Below are positions 16,782 to 26,596 of a DNA stretch of 64,000 nt, piece by piece. Origin of the DNA: Caryophanales bacterium UBA5603. Its GTDB lineage: Bacteria; Bacillota_I; Bacilli_A; Izemoplasmatales; Hujiaoplasmataceae. Both the position numbers and the translations under genes were made by a program. A model generated the notes under the pieces. It saw nothing but the letters and a program-made list of their open reading frames with translations, was not told the origin of the DNA and did not search any database. Numbering within the stretch: the stretch's first letter is position 1; every line of letters starts with the position of its first letter. Where the stretch lies: contig DILB01000002.1 of assembly GCA_002424815.1 (NCBI GenBank), positions 62,001-126,000 on the forward strand, in the 5' to 3' direction.

Positions 16782-17735
16782 ATGAGAAAAATCGGTGTTT
16801 TAACTTCCGGTGGCGATGCGCCTGGCATGAATGCTGCAATTCGAGGCGTCGTAAGAACAGCATTGTATTATGGTTATGAAGCTTATGGTATCTATGATGG
16901 ATACAAGGGTTTAGTTGAGAACAAGATAAAACAGTTGTATAGAAATGATGTTGGCCAGATTTTGACTCACGGAGGAACTATTTTAGGTTCCTCACGTTTA
17001 CCTGAATTTATAGAGGAAAGAGTTAGACAGAAAGCGGTTGATAACCTAAAATTATTGGGAATCGATGCGCTTGTTGTGATTGGTGGAGACGGAACATATC
17101 GTGGAGCGATGGATCTAAATAAAATGGGTATTAATTGTATTGCATTACCAGGAACTATCGATAATGATATTGCATCGACTGAATACACAATAGGTTTTTT
17201 TACCGCTCTTGATACAGCCATCTGGGCAATTGATAAATTGCGAGATACATCATTTTCGCATCAACGATGTACTGTTGTTGAAGTGATGGGAAGAGCTTGT
17301 GGAGATCTTTCGATTTATTCAGGAATTGCCTGTGGCGCAGAAATTGTCATAACAAAAGAAACTGGATTTAATCGAGATGAAGTTCTCGCTCAAATTCGTG
17401 GAGCAAAAGCAAAAGGGAAAAGACATCTGATTATTGTTGTTGCTGAAAATATGCTTAATGTTTTTGATTTAGCTAAAGATATTCAAATCAATACTGAATA
17501 TGAGACACGAGCAACGGTTCTAGGACATATTCAACGCGGTGGCAATCCAAGTTCTTTTGACCGCATTTTAGCTTCAAAAATGGGATCTTATGCAGTAGAA
17601 TTATTACGTCAAGGATTAAGCGGCAAGGCTGTTTGCTCTCGCGGAATAGAAATTGACAATATTGATATTAATCAAGCTTTAACAAAAGTTAAAATGACCA
17701 CAGACCTTTATGATTATTTAGAAAAACTGAATTAA
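16782..17735 (+). CDS. pfkA: ATP-dependent 6-phosphofructokinase
   Basis: 317 aa from the ATG at 16782, chosen for its AGAGGTAA ribosome site and the standard M-R-K-I-G-V-L-T-S-G-G-D start. G-G-D-G-T-Y at about residue 102 marks the ATP rather than the pyrophosphate type. P-G-T-I-D-N-D-I supplies the catalytic aspartates, and the effector and fructose-6-phosphate arginines (R-A-T-V-L-G-H-I-Q-R-G-G) are present. It commits hexose phosphate to glycolysis. The dnaE-pfkA adjacency recalls the Bacillota dnaE-accDA-pfkA order, but here accDA has moved into the fatty-acid operon. Confidence 0.96.
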   Translation: MRKIGVLTSGGDAPGMNAAIRGVVRTALYYGYEAYGIYDGYKGLVENKIKQLYRNDVGQILTHGGTILGSSRLPEFIEERVRQKAVDNLKLLGIDALVVIGGDGTYRGAMDLNKMGINCIALPGTIDNDIASTEYTIGFFTALDTAIWAIDKLRDTSFSHQRCTVVEVMGRACGDLSIYSGIACGAEIVITKETGFNRDEVLAQIRGAKAKGKRHLIIVVAENMLNVFDLAKDIQINTEYETRATVLGHIQRGGNPSSFDRILASKMGSYAVELLRQGLSGKAVCSRGIEIDNIDINQALTKVKMTTDLYDYLEKLN

Positions 17736-17800
17736 ACGATGTATAAAATTACTATCGATTATTGAGTTGCTCTATCCATTAAAATCAACCTGAAAAAAGG

Positions 17801-17829
17801 TTTACATTTTTTGGTTTTGCGACTATAAT
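17801..17829 (+). promoter_or_regulatory. Promoter of the second BMP operon
   Basis: TTTACA (17801-17806), a 17-nt spacer and TATAAT (17824-17829). The leader is about 38 nt and ends in CGGAGGGAAACAA. Confidence 0.8.
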
Positions 17830-17873
17830 ATGTGTAAGAATATTTATATTCTAAAAAAAACGGAGGGAAACAA

Positions 17874-19019
17874 ATGAAGAAAGCACTATTAGCATTTGCA
17901 TTGGCATTAGTATCTGTTTTCACTTTAGTTGCTTGTACTGGAGGCAACTATGAAATTGCTATGATCACTGACTCCGGCGGAATTGACGACAAGTCATTCA
18001 ACCAAGGAACATGGGAAGGCATCGTTGAGTATGCAACTGCTCATGAGAAAGCTTACAAGTACTACAAGCCAAGAGAAGTTTCAGATACAGCTTACCTTAG
18101 AGCTATCAAATTAGCTGTTAGAGGCGGAGCTAAAATCGTTATCACTCCTGGGTTCTTATTTGAAACAGCAATCTATGAAGCCCAAAATCTTTATCCAGAA
18201 GTTAAATTTGTTTTGATTGATGGCGAACCTCATAATGCTGATTATTCTGTATTTGAAACTAAACCCAATACATTAAACGTATTGTTTGATGAACATGAAG
18301 TTGGCTTCTTTGCAGGATACGCTGCAGTTTATGGCGGATTGACCAACCTTGGTTTCTTCGGTGGAATGGCTGTTCCAGCCGTTCAACGTTTTGGTATCGG
18401 TTTCGTAGCTGGCGCTTATTATGCCGCTGTTGAACTCGACATCGATATTACTTTTACCGCGGAACACTATGAATATCTTGGATCTTTCGCTCCAACACCA
18501 GAAGCGAAATCCAAAGCAGCAACATGGTACAGTGCAGGCGTTTCTGTTATTTTCGCAGCAGCTGGCGGAGCCGGTTCATCTGCAATGGCTGCAGCTGTTG
18601 AAGCAACTGGTAGCAAATATGTTATCGGCGTTGACAAAGACCAATCTGGAGATTCAACATCTGTTATTACCTCAGCACTTAAGGGTGTTGGAGAAGCAGC
18701 TATCTCTGCATTAACTGATTTCTATAGCGGAAATTGGGTTGGCGGAAGAACAATTAGTCTTGGTTCAGCTGAAGGCGGCGTAGGACTTCCATCTGATTTC
18801 TCAAGATTTGGAACTAACGCTGCAGCAGTTAAAACAGCTTATGACGCTTTATTTGCAAAAGTCGTAGCTGGCGAAGTTTTAATTGATTTAGAAGGTACTG
18901 CAAATGACATTTACAACGTTCCAACTAATGATCGTGCTAGCTTAGGCGCTTTCTTAACAGCTCTTGGAATCAGCAATGCAGCATTAGTTGCAAAAGCCGA
19001 ACCAGCTCCAGCAGCATAA
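17874..19019 (+). CDS. BMP-family nucleoside-binding lipoprotein (second system)
   Basis: 381 aa. The signal peptide ends in the lipobox L-V-A-C with Cys21 lipidated. The mature start, I-A-M-I-T-D-S-G-G-I-D-D-K-S-F-N-Q, is the hallmark of PnrA/TmpC/BmpA purine-nucleoside receptors, and F-A-A-A-G-G-A-G and G-V-D-K-D-Q are further ligand-loop matches. Its codon usage is visibly richer in GCT/GCA/GGC than its neighbours, a sign of high expression. A strong promoter lies upstream and a hairpin terminator follows, so the receptor should be made in excess over the ATPase and permeases. Confidence 0.94.
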   Translation: MKKALLAFALALVSVFTLVACTGGNYEIAMITDSGGIDDKSFNQGTWEGIVEYATAHEKAYKYYKPREVSDTAYLRAIKLAVRGGAKIVITPGFLFETAIYEAQNLYPEVKFVLIDGEPHNADYSVFETKPNTLNVLFDEHEVGFFAGYAAVYGGLTNLGFFGGMAVPAVQRFGIGFVAGAYYAAVELDIDITFTAEHYEYLGSFAPTPEAKSKAATWYSAGVSVIFAAAGGAGSSAMAAAVEATGSKYVIGVDKDQSGDSTSVITSALKGVGEAAISALTDFYSGNWVGGRTISLGSAEGGVGLPSDFSRFGTNAAAVKTAYDALFAKVVAGEVLIDLEGTANDIYNVPTNDRASLGAFLTALGISNAALVAKAEPAPAA

Positions 19020-19060
19020 AAATCATAATTATCAATAATTATTAATATGTAATTCTATGT

Positions 19061-19098
19061 AGAAGGAAGGATATCGAGCATCAATCCTTCCTTCTTTT
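19061..19098 (+). terminator. Partial terminator between receptor and ATPase genes
   Basis: An 11-bp perfect stem (AGAAGGAAGGA / TCCTTCCTTCT) with a 13-nt loop and four T. It probably limits readthrough into the downstream transporter genes. Confidence 0.8.
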
Positions 19099-19137
19099 AG
19101 ATTACAATTTAGATACAACATTTTTAGAGGTGATTAC

Positions 19138-20673
19138 ATGGATTATGTCATTGAAATGCTCAATATTACAAAAATTTTTGGAACATTAAGAGCTAACGAC
19201 GATATTACATTCCAATTAAAAAAAGGAGAAGTGCACGCTTTAGTCGGTGAAAACGGAGCTGGAAAAAGCACTCTCATGTCAATACTTTTTGGTTTGTATC
19301 AACCAGATTTAGGTGAAATCCGATATAATAGTAATCCCGTTTTAATCCACAACCCCAATGATGCAAATCGTCTAAAAATTGGTATGGTTCACCAACATTT
19401 TAAATTGGTGGATATCTTTACGGTGACTGAAAATATCATTTTAGGGATGGAAGATACTAAAAATGGTTTTCTTACTTTAGAAAACTCTCGCAAACGTATA
19501 TTGGCTTTGCGTGAACAATATAAATTATTTGTCGATCCAGATGCTTATATTAAAGATATCAGTGTAGGCATGCAGCAGCGTGTTGAAATACTTAAGATGT
19601 TATATCGCGATGCAGATATTTTAATATTTGATGAACCTACAGCAGTTCTGACGCCTCAGGAAATCGATGAGTTAATGAATACAATAAAAAATTTTAAAAA
19701 AGAAGGAAAATCAATTGTCATAATTACTCATAAATTATCTGAAGTTATGGCAGTAGCTGATCGTTGTACCGTTTTACGTAAAGGGAAATGTATCGGTACT
19801 GTTGAAGTAAAAGATGTTAATGTTGATATTCTTGCAGAAATGATGGTCGGGCGTAAAATCAGTTTTGATATTGAGAAAAAACCAGCCGTCATAAAAGATG
19901 AAATTTTTCGAGCTGACAATATCAATGTTTTTAACCATGAAAAAAACAAATATGATGTTCAAGAGGTCAGTTTTAAAGTTAATTCTGGAGAAATTGTTGG
20001 AATTGCAGGTATCGAAGGTAACGGGCAAACAGAATTAATCAACGTGATTACGGGTTTAAAAAATATAACCTCTGGAAAGATTTTCTTTAAAAATCACGAC
20101 ATTACACATGCTTCAATTCGTAAAAAATTAGAATTAGGTATTGGTCATATACCTGAAGATCGACATAAACATGGATTAGTCCTTGACTTCAATCTTGCGG
20201 AAAACTTGATTTTGCAATCATATTATTTACCTCAGTTTCAAAAATATGGATTATTACAAAAAAATGAAATTTACCGACATTCGGAGAATCTTATTACTCG
20301 ATATGATATTCGCACAGGATCTGGCTCAATCTCCAAAGCCCGTTCTATGTCGGGAGGTAACCAACAAAAAGCAATTATTGCCAGAGAAATTTCTCGAGAC
20401 CCAGAACTTCTTATAGCAGTTCAACCGACTCGAGGCCTTGATATTGGTGCTATAGAATATATCCATGACAAGATTATCGAAGAACGCGATAATGGAAAAG
20501 GCGTTTTGTTAATATCACTTGAACTCGATGAGACAATGAATCTTTCTGATCGAATTTTAGTTATGTTTGAAGGACGAATCGTCGCAGAATTAGATCCAAA
20601 GAAAACTTCTTTCCAAGAGATAGGCCTTTATATGTCTGGGTCGAAAAAGGGAGTGATTGCTGATGAAACTTAA
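19138..20673 (+). CDS. Nucleoside ABC transporter, double ATPase (second system)
   Basis: 511 aa with two nucleotide-binding domains. The first has G-E-N-G-A-G-K-S-T and I-F-D-E-P-T. The second has the degenerate G-I-E-G-N-G-Q-T-E, M-S-G-G-N-Q-Q-K and A-V-Q-P-T-R-G-L-D. The layout equals that of the ATPase at 4.1-5.7 kb, but many residues differ, so these are old paralogues rather than a recent copy. GAGGTGATTAC precedes the ATG. It energises the two permeases encoded downstream. Confidence 0.92.
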   Translation: MDYVIEMLNITKIFGTLRANDDITFQLKKGEVHALVGENGAGKSTLMSILFGLYQPDLGEIRYNSNPVLIHNPNDANRLKIGMVHQHFKLVDIFTVTENIILGMEDTKNGFLTLENSRKRILALREQYKLFVDPDAYIKDISVGMQQRVEILKMLYRDADILIFDEPTAVLTPQEIDELMNTIKNFKKEGKSIVIITHKLSEVMAVADRCTVLRKGKCIGTVEVKDVNVDILAEMMVGRKISFDIEKKPAVIKDEIFRADNINVFNHEKNKYDVQEVSFKVNSGEIVGIAGIEGNGQTELINVITGLKNITSGKIFFKNHDITHASIRKKLELGIGHIPEDRHKHGLVLDFNLAENLILQSYYLPQFQKYGLLQKNEIYRHSENLITRYDIRTGSGSISKARSMSGGNQQKAIIAREISRDPELLIAVQPTRGLDIGAIEYIHDKIIEERDNGKGVLLISLELDETMNLSDRILVMFEGRIVAELDPKKTSFQEIGLYMSGSKKGVIADET

Positions 20674-21877
20674 GATTATACTGGCTAAAGTATGGAAAAG
20701 CTTCAAAGGGCTTTTTCAAATGAGCCGATATCAAGGTGCGATACCCTCTTTAATATCAATCGGATTTGGTATTGTATTTGGAATATTAACGATGTTTATT
20801 ATTTGGATATTAGCTTTAACAAAAGTATTTAATACAACGAATATGCCAGAGTTTTTCTACGGCGTTGCTGTTTTGCTTGCCGGAGGCTTTAACGAAGGTA
20901 TGGATAGTATTGGGGATATGTTATATGCCGCAGCTCCTTTGATTCTTGCCGGTTTATCAGTCGGTTTTGCTTTTAAAACGGGATTGTTTAATATTGGCGC
21001 TCCTGGTCAAATTGTTGTTGGTGGTTTGACCGCCATAACGATTGGATTAAAAATTACATTACCCGCTCCTTGGCATTGGATGTTAGCCTTAATTGCCGGA
21101 GTGATTGCAGCTGGATTATGGGGTTTGATTATTGGTGCCTTAAAAGCTTTGCTCAATGTTCATGAAGTTGTTGCCTCAATTATGATGAATTATATCTCGA
21201 TATACACAGCTTTTTTAATTATCAAAGGTAATAATATGGTCAATACTCAGACTTCACAAACGTTACAATTACCAGCATCAGCACTATTACCCCATGGGGA
21301 AGTTGCGTTGTTCGCTTATTACGACATGAATATTGGAATAATAATAGCTATTCTTGCCGTTATTATTTTATATATTGTACTAAATAAGACAACACTTGGG
21401 TACCAATTGAAAGCGGTAGGTTTTAATAAAGACGCTAGTAAATATGCAGGTATGAACACTAAACGTAACATTATGATTTCTATGACCATCTCTGGAATGC
21501 TTGCTGGATTGGCTGGGGCCATATTAATTATGGTTAGCGGAAAATACTTTCAACTTACCAAAGAAGCTATGATGGCCGAAGTCATGTCGGTTGGATTTGA
21601 TGGCATTTCAGTCGCTTTATTAGGTTTATCGCAACCGGTTGGAGCATTGTTTGCTGGGTTATTTTTATCTTATATTCGCCAAGGTGGTTATTATTTGAAT
21701 TTAGCTAACTATATGGCGGAAATGGCAGATGTCATTACAGCTGTTATTATATATTTCAGTGCATTATCAACTGCCTTATATGCGCTTGTAAAAAACCGAA
21801 AAATCAAATTTGAGGCGTTAAAGAAGATTAGAATCTCCAAACGCAAGCAAGAGATTAAAGAAAGGGGTGAAATCTGA
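20663..21877 (+). CDS. Nucleoside ABC transporter, permease 1 (second system)
   Basis: 404 aa from the ATG at 20663, which has AAAAGGGAGTG at good spacing; a TTG two codons earlier is unlikely. There are about ten hydrophobic segments, with the family motif V-G-F-A-F-K-T-G-L-F-N-I-G-A-P-G-Q and the N-V-H-E-V-V-A-S-I-M-M-N-Y segment. The N-terminal cytoplasmic extension is longer than in the first system. It overlaps the ATPase gene by 11 bases and the next permease by 1 base (TGATG). Confidence 0.9.
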   Translation: MKLKIILAKVWKSFKGLFQMSRYQGAIPSLISIGFGIVFGILTMFIIWILALTKVFNTTNMPEFFYGVAVLLAGGFNEGMDSIGDMLYAAAPLILAGLSVGFAFKTGLFNIGAPGQIVVGGLTAITIGLKITLPAPWHWMLALIAGVIAAGLWGLIIGALKALLNVHEVVASIMMNYISIYTAFLIIKGNNMVNTQTSQTLQLPASALLPHGEVALFAYYDMNIGIIIAILAVIILYIVLNKTTLGYQLKAVGFNKDASKYAGMNTKRNIMISMTISGMLAGLAGAILIMVSGKYFQLTKEAMMAEVMSVGFDGISVALLGLSQPVGALFAGLFLSYIRQGGYYLNLANYMAEMADVITAVIIYFSALSTALYALVKNRKIKFEALKKIRISKRKQEIKERGEI

Positions 21878-22878
21878 TGATTTTTGCCGTATCTTTTTAT
21901 GATCTTCTTGGAAACACGATTCTCACCATGATTCCACTTTTAATTGTTGCCATTGGTGCTATGATATGTGAACGAAGTGGAGTTACTAACATTGCACTTG
22001 AAGGAATCATGATTATGGGTGCGTTTGTATCAATATGGATTATTAGCCGGCTAGAATGGCACTGGGTCGAAGGTGTAAAGACTTATTGGGCCAATACCAA
22101 TTGGGAAAAAACATTTTTATTATTGATAGGTTTTTTGATTGGCGGAATTGTAGGATTGCTCTTTTCATGGTTTCATGCATACGCATCAATCTCAATGAAA
22201 GCCGACCAAACGATCTCTGCTACAGCATTAAATTTAATTGCTCCCGCCTTAGCATTCTATATTGCAAGAACATTTATAGGCGGAAGACAAGTATTTTTCA
22301 CAACCTCTTTTATGATGAATCGAGTCGGTTTTTTAGCAGATATTCCTGTGCTTGGCGATCTATTTTTTAAAAGGGTTAATTCAGGCTTATATCTTGGTAT
22401 TATAATTTTAATCATTGCTTATTTCTTTGTATATAAAACAAGAGAAGGTCTTCGATTGAGAGCATGTGGCGAAAACCCACATGCCGCAGATTCTTTAGGT
22501 GTCAATATTTATAAGGTTCGATATAGAGCTGTACTAATATCAGGTTTTTTAGCTGGCGCAGGTGGTTTTCTTTTTGCAGTTTCAACGGCAACTTCATTTG
22601 AGGGAACTGTTTCAGGATACGGATTTCTTGCGATTGCTGTTCTAATATTTGGTAACTGGAAACCTTTCAGAATTCTCTTCGCCGCTTTCTTCTTTGGGCT
22701 AATGACAACGATTGGAGCAGGGGGCAATTCTATCGATTTTATTCGTGCTTTGGGATTACCTTCTGATTTCTATCCAATGGTACCATATTTAGCAACACTC
22801 ATCGTATTGTCATTTTCAAGTCGATCTTCGAGAGCACCAAAAGCAGCTGGAAAAGTATACGATCAAGGTACTCGATAA
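21877..22878 (+). CDS. Nucleoside ABC transporter, permease 2 (second system)
   Basis: 333 aa and highly hydrophobic, with E-R-S-G-V-T-N-I-A-L-E-G-I-M-I-M-G near the N-terminus as in NupQ. A long loop around residues 60-80 (E-W-H-W-V-E-G-V-K) is an insertion relative to the first system's smaller permease. Translation is coupled by the TGATG overlap. It is the last gene of the operon and is closed by a strong terminator. Confidence 0.9.
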   Translation: MIFAVSFYDLLGNTILTMIPLLIVAIGAMICERSGVTNIALEGIMIMGAFVSIWIISRLEWHWVEGVKTYWANTNWEKTFLLLIGFLIGGIVGLLFSWFHAYASISMKADQTISATALNLIAPALAFYIARTFIGGRQVFFTTSFMMNRVGFLADIPVLGDLFFKRVNSGLYLGIIILIIAYFFVYKTREGLRLRACGENPHAADSLGVNIYKVRYRAVLISGFLAGAGGFLFAVSTATSFEGTVSGYGFLAIAVLIFGNWKPFRILFAAFFFGLMTTIGAGGNSIDFIRALGLPSDFYPMVPYLATLIVLSFSSRSSRAPKAAGKVYDQGTR

Positions 22879-22886
22879 AAAATAGG

Positions 22887-22912
22887 AAAGCGCTGATTTC
22901 AGCGCTTTTTTT
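22887..22912 (+). terminator. Bidirectional terminator
   Basis: A perfect 10-bp stem (AAAGCGCTGA / TCAGCGCTTT) with a 2-nt core is followed by T. The opposite strand also ends in T, so it can serve the convergent radical SAM gene too. Confidence 0.88.
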
Positions 22913-24551
22913 AATATTCAAAAACTGATTTTCCACCCGGGAAATACACTACAATTAAATAACCTGAGTGGTATTTTGTTACAACGCTATATTTATATAA
23001 ATCGTCAATTTTCAATTCTGGATGAAGATAATGAAAGTCCTTGAGAATAGCATTTCTAAATATTTTTTCATTCGTCTTATCCCACCAAATTTTTGGTTTG
23101 ATATTACTGCGCATGAGATATTCATATTTTAATAAATCAAAAATATCTCTGTGATTTTTAAAGTTCGATTTCTGAATATATTCATTAAGATTGAAAAACA
23201 AATCAGATAGTTGGAAACGATGAAAATCAAAACTAATCGATTGTAAATAATGGCCGATTTGATTAAAAAATTGAAATGGAGAATTTTGCGCCTCCATTAT
23301 ATATAGCATAGTCGATGGCATATATCCTTTATTCCAATATAAATCTAAAGACGATTCGACTAAATGGATTTCTTTAATATCTTCTTTAGATAAGGATTGA
23401 CTAGAAAATATCTCATAAGGAGGGAATTCATCATACTTATAATCGTATTTTAATGCCTGGTCCCTGATTTTAGTGCCTCTAAGCATTTTTAAAAATCCGA
23501 GTTGAAGCTCTTTAGCTCGTAAATCGAAAACCTCATTAAAAGTTTGTTCGAATCGACTAAGATTTTCCATTGGTAACCCAGCAATCAAATCTAGATGAAG
23601 ATCAATAATTCCGGCAGATTGAATTAATCGAATATTATTAAATAGTTTATCATTATTTTGATGACGATTAACTGATAGATTTGTGATTTCATTCGTTGAT
23701 TGAATTCCAATTTCGAAGCGAAACAAACCTTTTGGTGCTTCAGCATTTAATAGATTAATTAATTCGATTGGCAATAAATCACCTGTTATTTCAAATTGAA
23801 ATTGCGTGCCTTCTTGATGATTTTCGATTAAAAATCTAAATAATTCGAGCGAGTGATCAATTTTATAGTTGAAAGTACGATCCAAAAATTTGTAAGTTTT
23901 AGCTCCAGATTTCATGAGGTGAAGAATATCAGATTTCACTCGATTTAAGTCAAAAAAACGGACTTTATTTTCTAGCGATGCAAGACAATAAGAACATTGA
24001 TAAGGACATCCACGAGAAGTTTCGACATACTGAATTTTTGATGATAGAATAGATGAGTTGTTTTCAAGTAAGTAAGGATCTTTCAAACTATTTAGATTTT
24101 CAATCATTGTTGGTTTTTTACAAATATTCATATCGTTTTCTCGATAACTTAAACCTTTGATAGAGTGAAAACTCGAGCGATTTATGATTGCGTTGATTAA
24201 TTCACGAAAAGCTATCTCGCCTTCACCAGCAATTAAAAAATCCGTCTTTGAATTTAACATATAGTATTCTGGTTCATAACTTACTTCGGGTCCGCCAATG
24301 ATTATAATTGTTTCTGATTTACTCTTGATAGATTCAATTAATTTAATTATCAATTGAACATTCCAAAGATAAACTGAAAAAGCAACAATATTGGGTACTT
24401 GATCCATTATTGTTTTTTCGATTTTTTCGAAAGAATCTTTTATCGTGAACTCAAGAATTTCAGAATCAAAATCCAAATTAGCTTTCAAATAGCGAACAGC
24501 CATATTCGTATGTATATATTTTGAATCAATGCTAACAAGAAGAATTTTCAT
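22911..24551 (-). CDS. B12-binding-domain radical SAM protein
   Basis: 546 aa. Residues 1 to about 130 look like a cobalamin-binding (Rossmann) domain (L-L-V-S-I-D-S-K-Y-I-H-T-N; I-I-I-G-G-P-E-V-S). The radical SAM cluster motif C-x3-C-x2-C is at Cys182, Cys186 and Cys189, and a C-terminal DUF4080-like region follows. Close relatives are annotated only as B12-binding radical SAM proteins, and the reaction is unknown. An AGGGGGTGATT ribosome site precedes the ATG. It diverges from uvrB with a gap of about 80 nt to the uvrB start. Confidence 0.85.
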   Translation of the reverse strand: MKILLVSIDSKYIHTNMAVRYLKANLDFDSEILEFTIKDSFEKIEKTIMDQVPNIVAFSVYLWNVQLIIKLIESIKSKSETIIIIGGPEVSYEPEYYMLNSKTDFLIAGEGEIAFRELINAIINRSSFHSIKGLSYRENDMNICKKPTMIENLNSLKDPYLLENNSSILSSKIQYVETSRGCPYQCSYCLASLENKVRFFDLNRVKSDILHLMKSGAKTYKFLDRTFNYKIDHSLELFRFLIENHQEGTQFQFEITGDLLPIELINLLNAEAPKGLFRFEIGIQSTNEITNLSVNRHQNNDKLFNNIRLIQSAGIIDLHLDLIAGLPMENLSRFEQTFNEVFDLRAKELQLGFLKMLRGTKIRDQALKYDYKYDEFPPYEIFSSQSLSKEDIKEIHLVESSLDLYWNKGYMPSTMLYIMEAQNSPFQFFNQIGHYLQSISFDFHRFQLSDLFFNLNEYIQKSNFKNHRDIFDLLKYEYLMRSNIKPKIWWDKTNEKIFRNAILKDFHYLHPELKIDDLYKYSVVTKYHSGYLIVVYFPGGKSVFEY

Positions 24552-24609
24552 GGAATCACCCCCTCTATTGTATCAAAATAATCTTGATTACTCCATTTAT
24601 TTCAAGATA

Positions 24610-24618
24610 TGATATACT
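24610..24618 (+). promoter_or_regulatory. Extended -10 promoter of uvrB
   Basis: TGATATACT (TATACT at 24613-24618). The -35 region is weak. The leader is short, about 10 nt, and contains GGGTGAT. Confidence 0.55.
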
Positions 24619-24634
24619 ATCAACGGGTGATAAA

Positions 24635-26596
24635 ATGGATCGTTTTAAACTTGTAAGTGATTATCTGCCCACCGGTGATCAACCTAAAGCAATTGATGCT
24701 TTGGTTGAAAATTTACAAGCTGGTGTTTATGAACAAGTTTTATTGGGCGCAACTGGAACCGGTAAGACTTATACAATTTCCAATGTCATTGATAAAGTGA
24801 ATCGTCCGGTTTTGGTTCTCGCCCACAATAAAACTCTTGCAGGGCAACTATATTCGGAGTTAAAAACTTATTTTCCAGAAAATCGAGTGGAATATTTTAT
24901 TTCATACTACGATTATTATCAACCGGAAGCTTATGTTCCTGGACGCGACCTATACATTGAAAAAGATGCTATGATTAACGATGAAATTGATGAAATGCGA
25001 CACGCCGCCACTTCATCAATTTTAGAACGCCGTGATGTTATCGTAGTTGCTTCAGTCTCTTGTATTTATGGTATTGGAGATCCGGAAGATTATAAAAACG
25101 GAATGTTGACTTTAAGAGTGGGTGACACGTACGGTCGTGATAATCTTCTAAAGAAACTTGTTAACATTTTATTTGTTCGTAATGACATTGATTTCAATCG
25201 TGGTAGTTTTAGAGTAAAAGGTGACGTTGTCGAAATATTACCGACTTATGAAAAAACTAGCGCATTGCGTGTAGAGTTCGATTTTGATGTCATTTATCGA
25301 ATACGCGAATTTAACATTGTAACAGGAGAAATCATTCGCGACATTCAAATTATTACGTTGTTTCCTGCTTCACATTTTTTAACAAATCGAGACAAACTTG
25401 ATGAAGCATTATTTCGCATTAAAAACGAACTCGTCGAACAAGTGCGTTTATTTAAATCAAAAGGCCAATTACTTGAGGCTGAGAGAATTGAACAAAGGAC
25501 CATGTATGATCTTGAATTATTAAAAGAAATGGGCACGTGCGCGGGTGTAGAGAATTATTCTAGGCACCTCGCTTTGCGCGAAGCGGGAGAGACCCCCTCT
25601 GTATTAATTGATTTTTTTCCCAAAGATTTTTTGTTGATTGTTGATGAATCACACGGGACATTACCTCAAGTTAGAGGTATGTTCAATGGTGATCGGTCTC
25701 GAAAACAAACTCTAGTTGATTATGGATTTAGACTACCTTCAGCATTAGATAATCGACCTCTTAATTTTGATGAATTTAAGCAGAAAATAAATCAAGTTAT
25801 TTATGTATCGGCAACACCGGGTGATTATGAACTTGCTAGAACTGACAAAATAATAGAACAAATTATCCGTCCCACCGGATTGCTTGATCCGGTAGTTGTT
25901 GTTAAAAAAAGTGATGGACAAATTGATGATCTTTTATCAGAAATTGAAATTACACTTGAACGTCACGAGCGTGTATTAATTACAACATTAACAATCAAGA
26001 TGAGTGAAGATTTGACTGATTACCTGAAATCGCTTGGATACAAAGTCGCTTATCTTCATTCGGAAATTAAATCGCTTGAACGAATGGACGTTTTAAGAAA
26101 GTTGCGTTTAGGAACTTATGATATTTTGGTTGGTATTAATTTACTTCGTGAAGGACTAGACCTTCCTGAAGTTGCAACAATAGCAATCCTTGATGCTGAT
26201 AAAGAAGGATTCTTGCGTAGTGATCGATCTTTAGTTCAAATTATTGGGCGTGCAGCACGTAACGTCCACGGCAAAGTCATCATGTACGCTGATAAGATTA
26301 CTGATTCGATGAATTATGCAATAAATGAGACGGCTCGTCGTCGTAAAATTCAATTACAATATAACGATAAGAACAATATAGAACCGAAGACGATATTGAA
26401 GGCTGTTCATGATTCTATTTCTATTAAAATAGACAAAAAAACTGGAGACATCGATTTTAAAAAGATTTCTAAGAAAGAAATTGCAAAATCCATTGATATT
26501 CTTGAAAGACAAATGAGGCAAGCAGCTAAAGATCTTGATTTTGAAAGGGCTGCAGAATTGCGAGATATCATCATTGAACTCAAAGGACATCTATGA
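24635..26596 (+). CDS. uvrB: Excinuclease ABC subunit B
   Basis: 653 aa from the ATG at 24635, chosen for GGGTGAT upstream and the standard M-D-R-F-K-L-V-S-D-Y start. It has Walker A G-A-T-G-T-G-K-T, the damage-probing beta-hairpin (Y-Y-D-Y-Y-Q-P-E-A-Y-V-P), helicase motif VI Q-I-I-G-R-A-A-R-N and a C-terminal UVR domain (about 615-650). In nucleotide excision repair UvrB verifies the lesion delivered by UvrA and recruits UvrC. uvrA and uvrC are not adjacent here. Confidence 0.97.
   Translation: MDRFKLVSDYLPTGDQPKAIDALVENLQAGVYEQVLLGATGTGKTYTISNVIDKVNRPVLVLAHNKTLAGQLYSELKTYFPENRVEYFISYYDYYQPEAYVPGRDLYIEKDAMINDEIDEMRHAATSSILERRDVIVVASVSCIYGIGDPEDYKNGMLTLRVGDTYGRDNLLKKLVNILFVRNDIDFNRGSFRVKGDVVEILPTYEKTSALRVEFDFDVIYRIREFNIVTGEIIRDIQIITLFPASHFLTNRDKLDEALFRIKNELVEQVRLFKSKGQLLEAERIEQRTMYDLELLKEMGTCAGVENYSRHLALREAGETPSVLIDFFPKDFLLIVDESHGTLPQVRGMFNGDRSRKQTLVDYGFRLPSALDNRPLNFDEFKQKINQVIYVSATPGDYELARTDKIIEQIIRPTGLLDPVVVVKKSDGQIDDLLSEIEITLERHERVLITTLTIKMSEDLTDYLKSLGYKVAYLHSEIKSLERMDVLRKLRLGTYDILVGINLLREGLDLPEVATIAILDADKEGFLRSDRSLVQIIGRAARNVHGKVIMYADKITDSMNYAINETARRRKIQLQYNDKNNIEPKTILKAVHDSISIKIDKKTGDIDFKKISKKEIAKSIDILERQMRQAAKDLDFERAAELRDIIIELKGHL

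Noticed and set aside
17787..17802. Hairpin AACCT/AGGTT as pfkA terminator
   Set aside because: Only 5 bp, and its right arm runs into the -35 of the next promoter; too weak to call.
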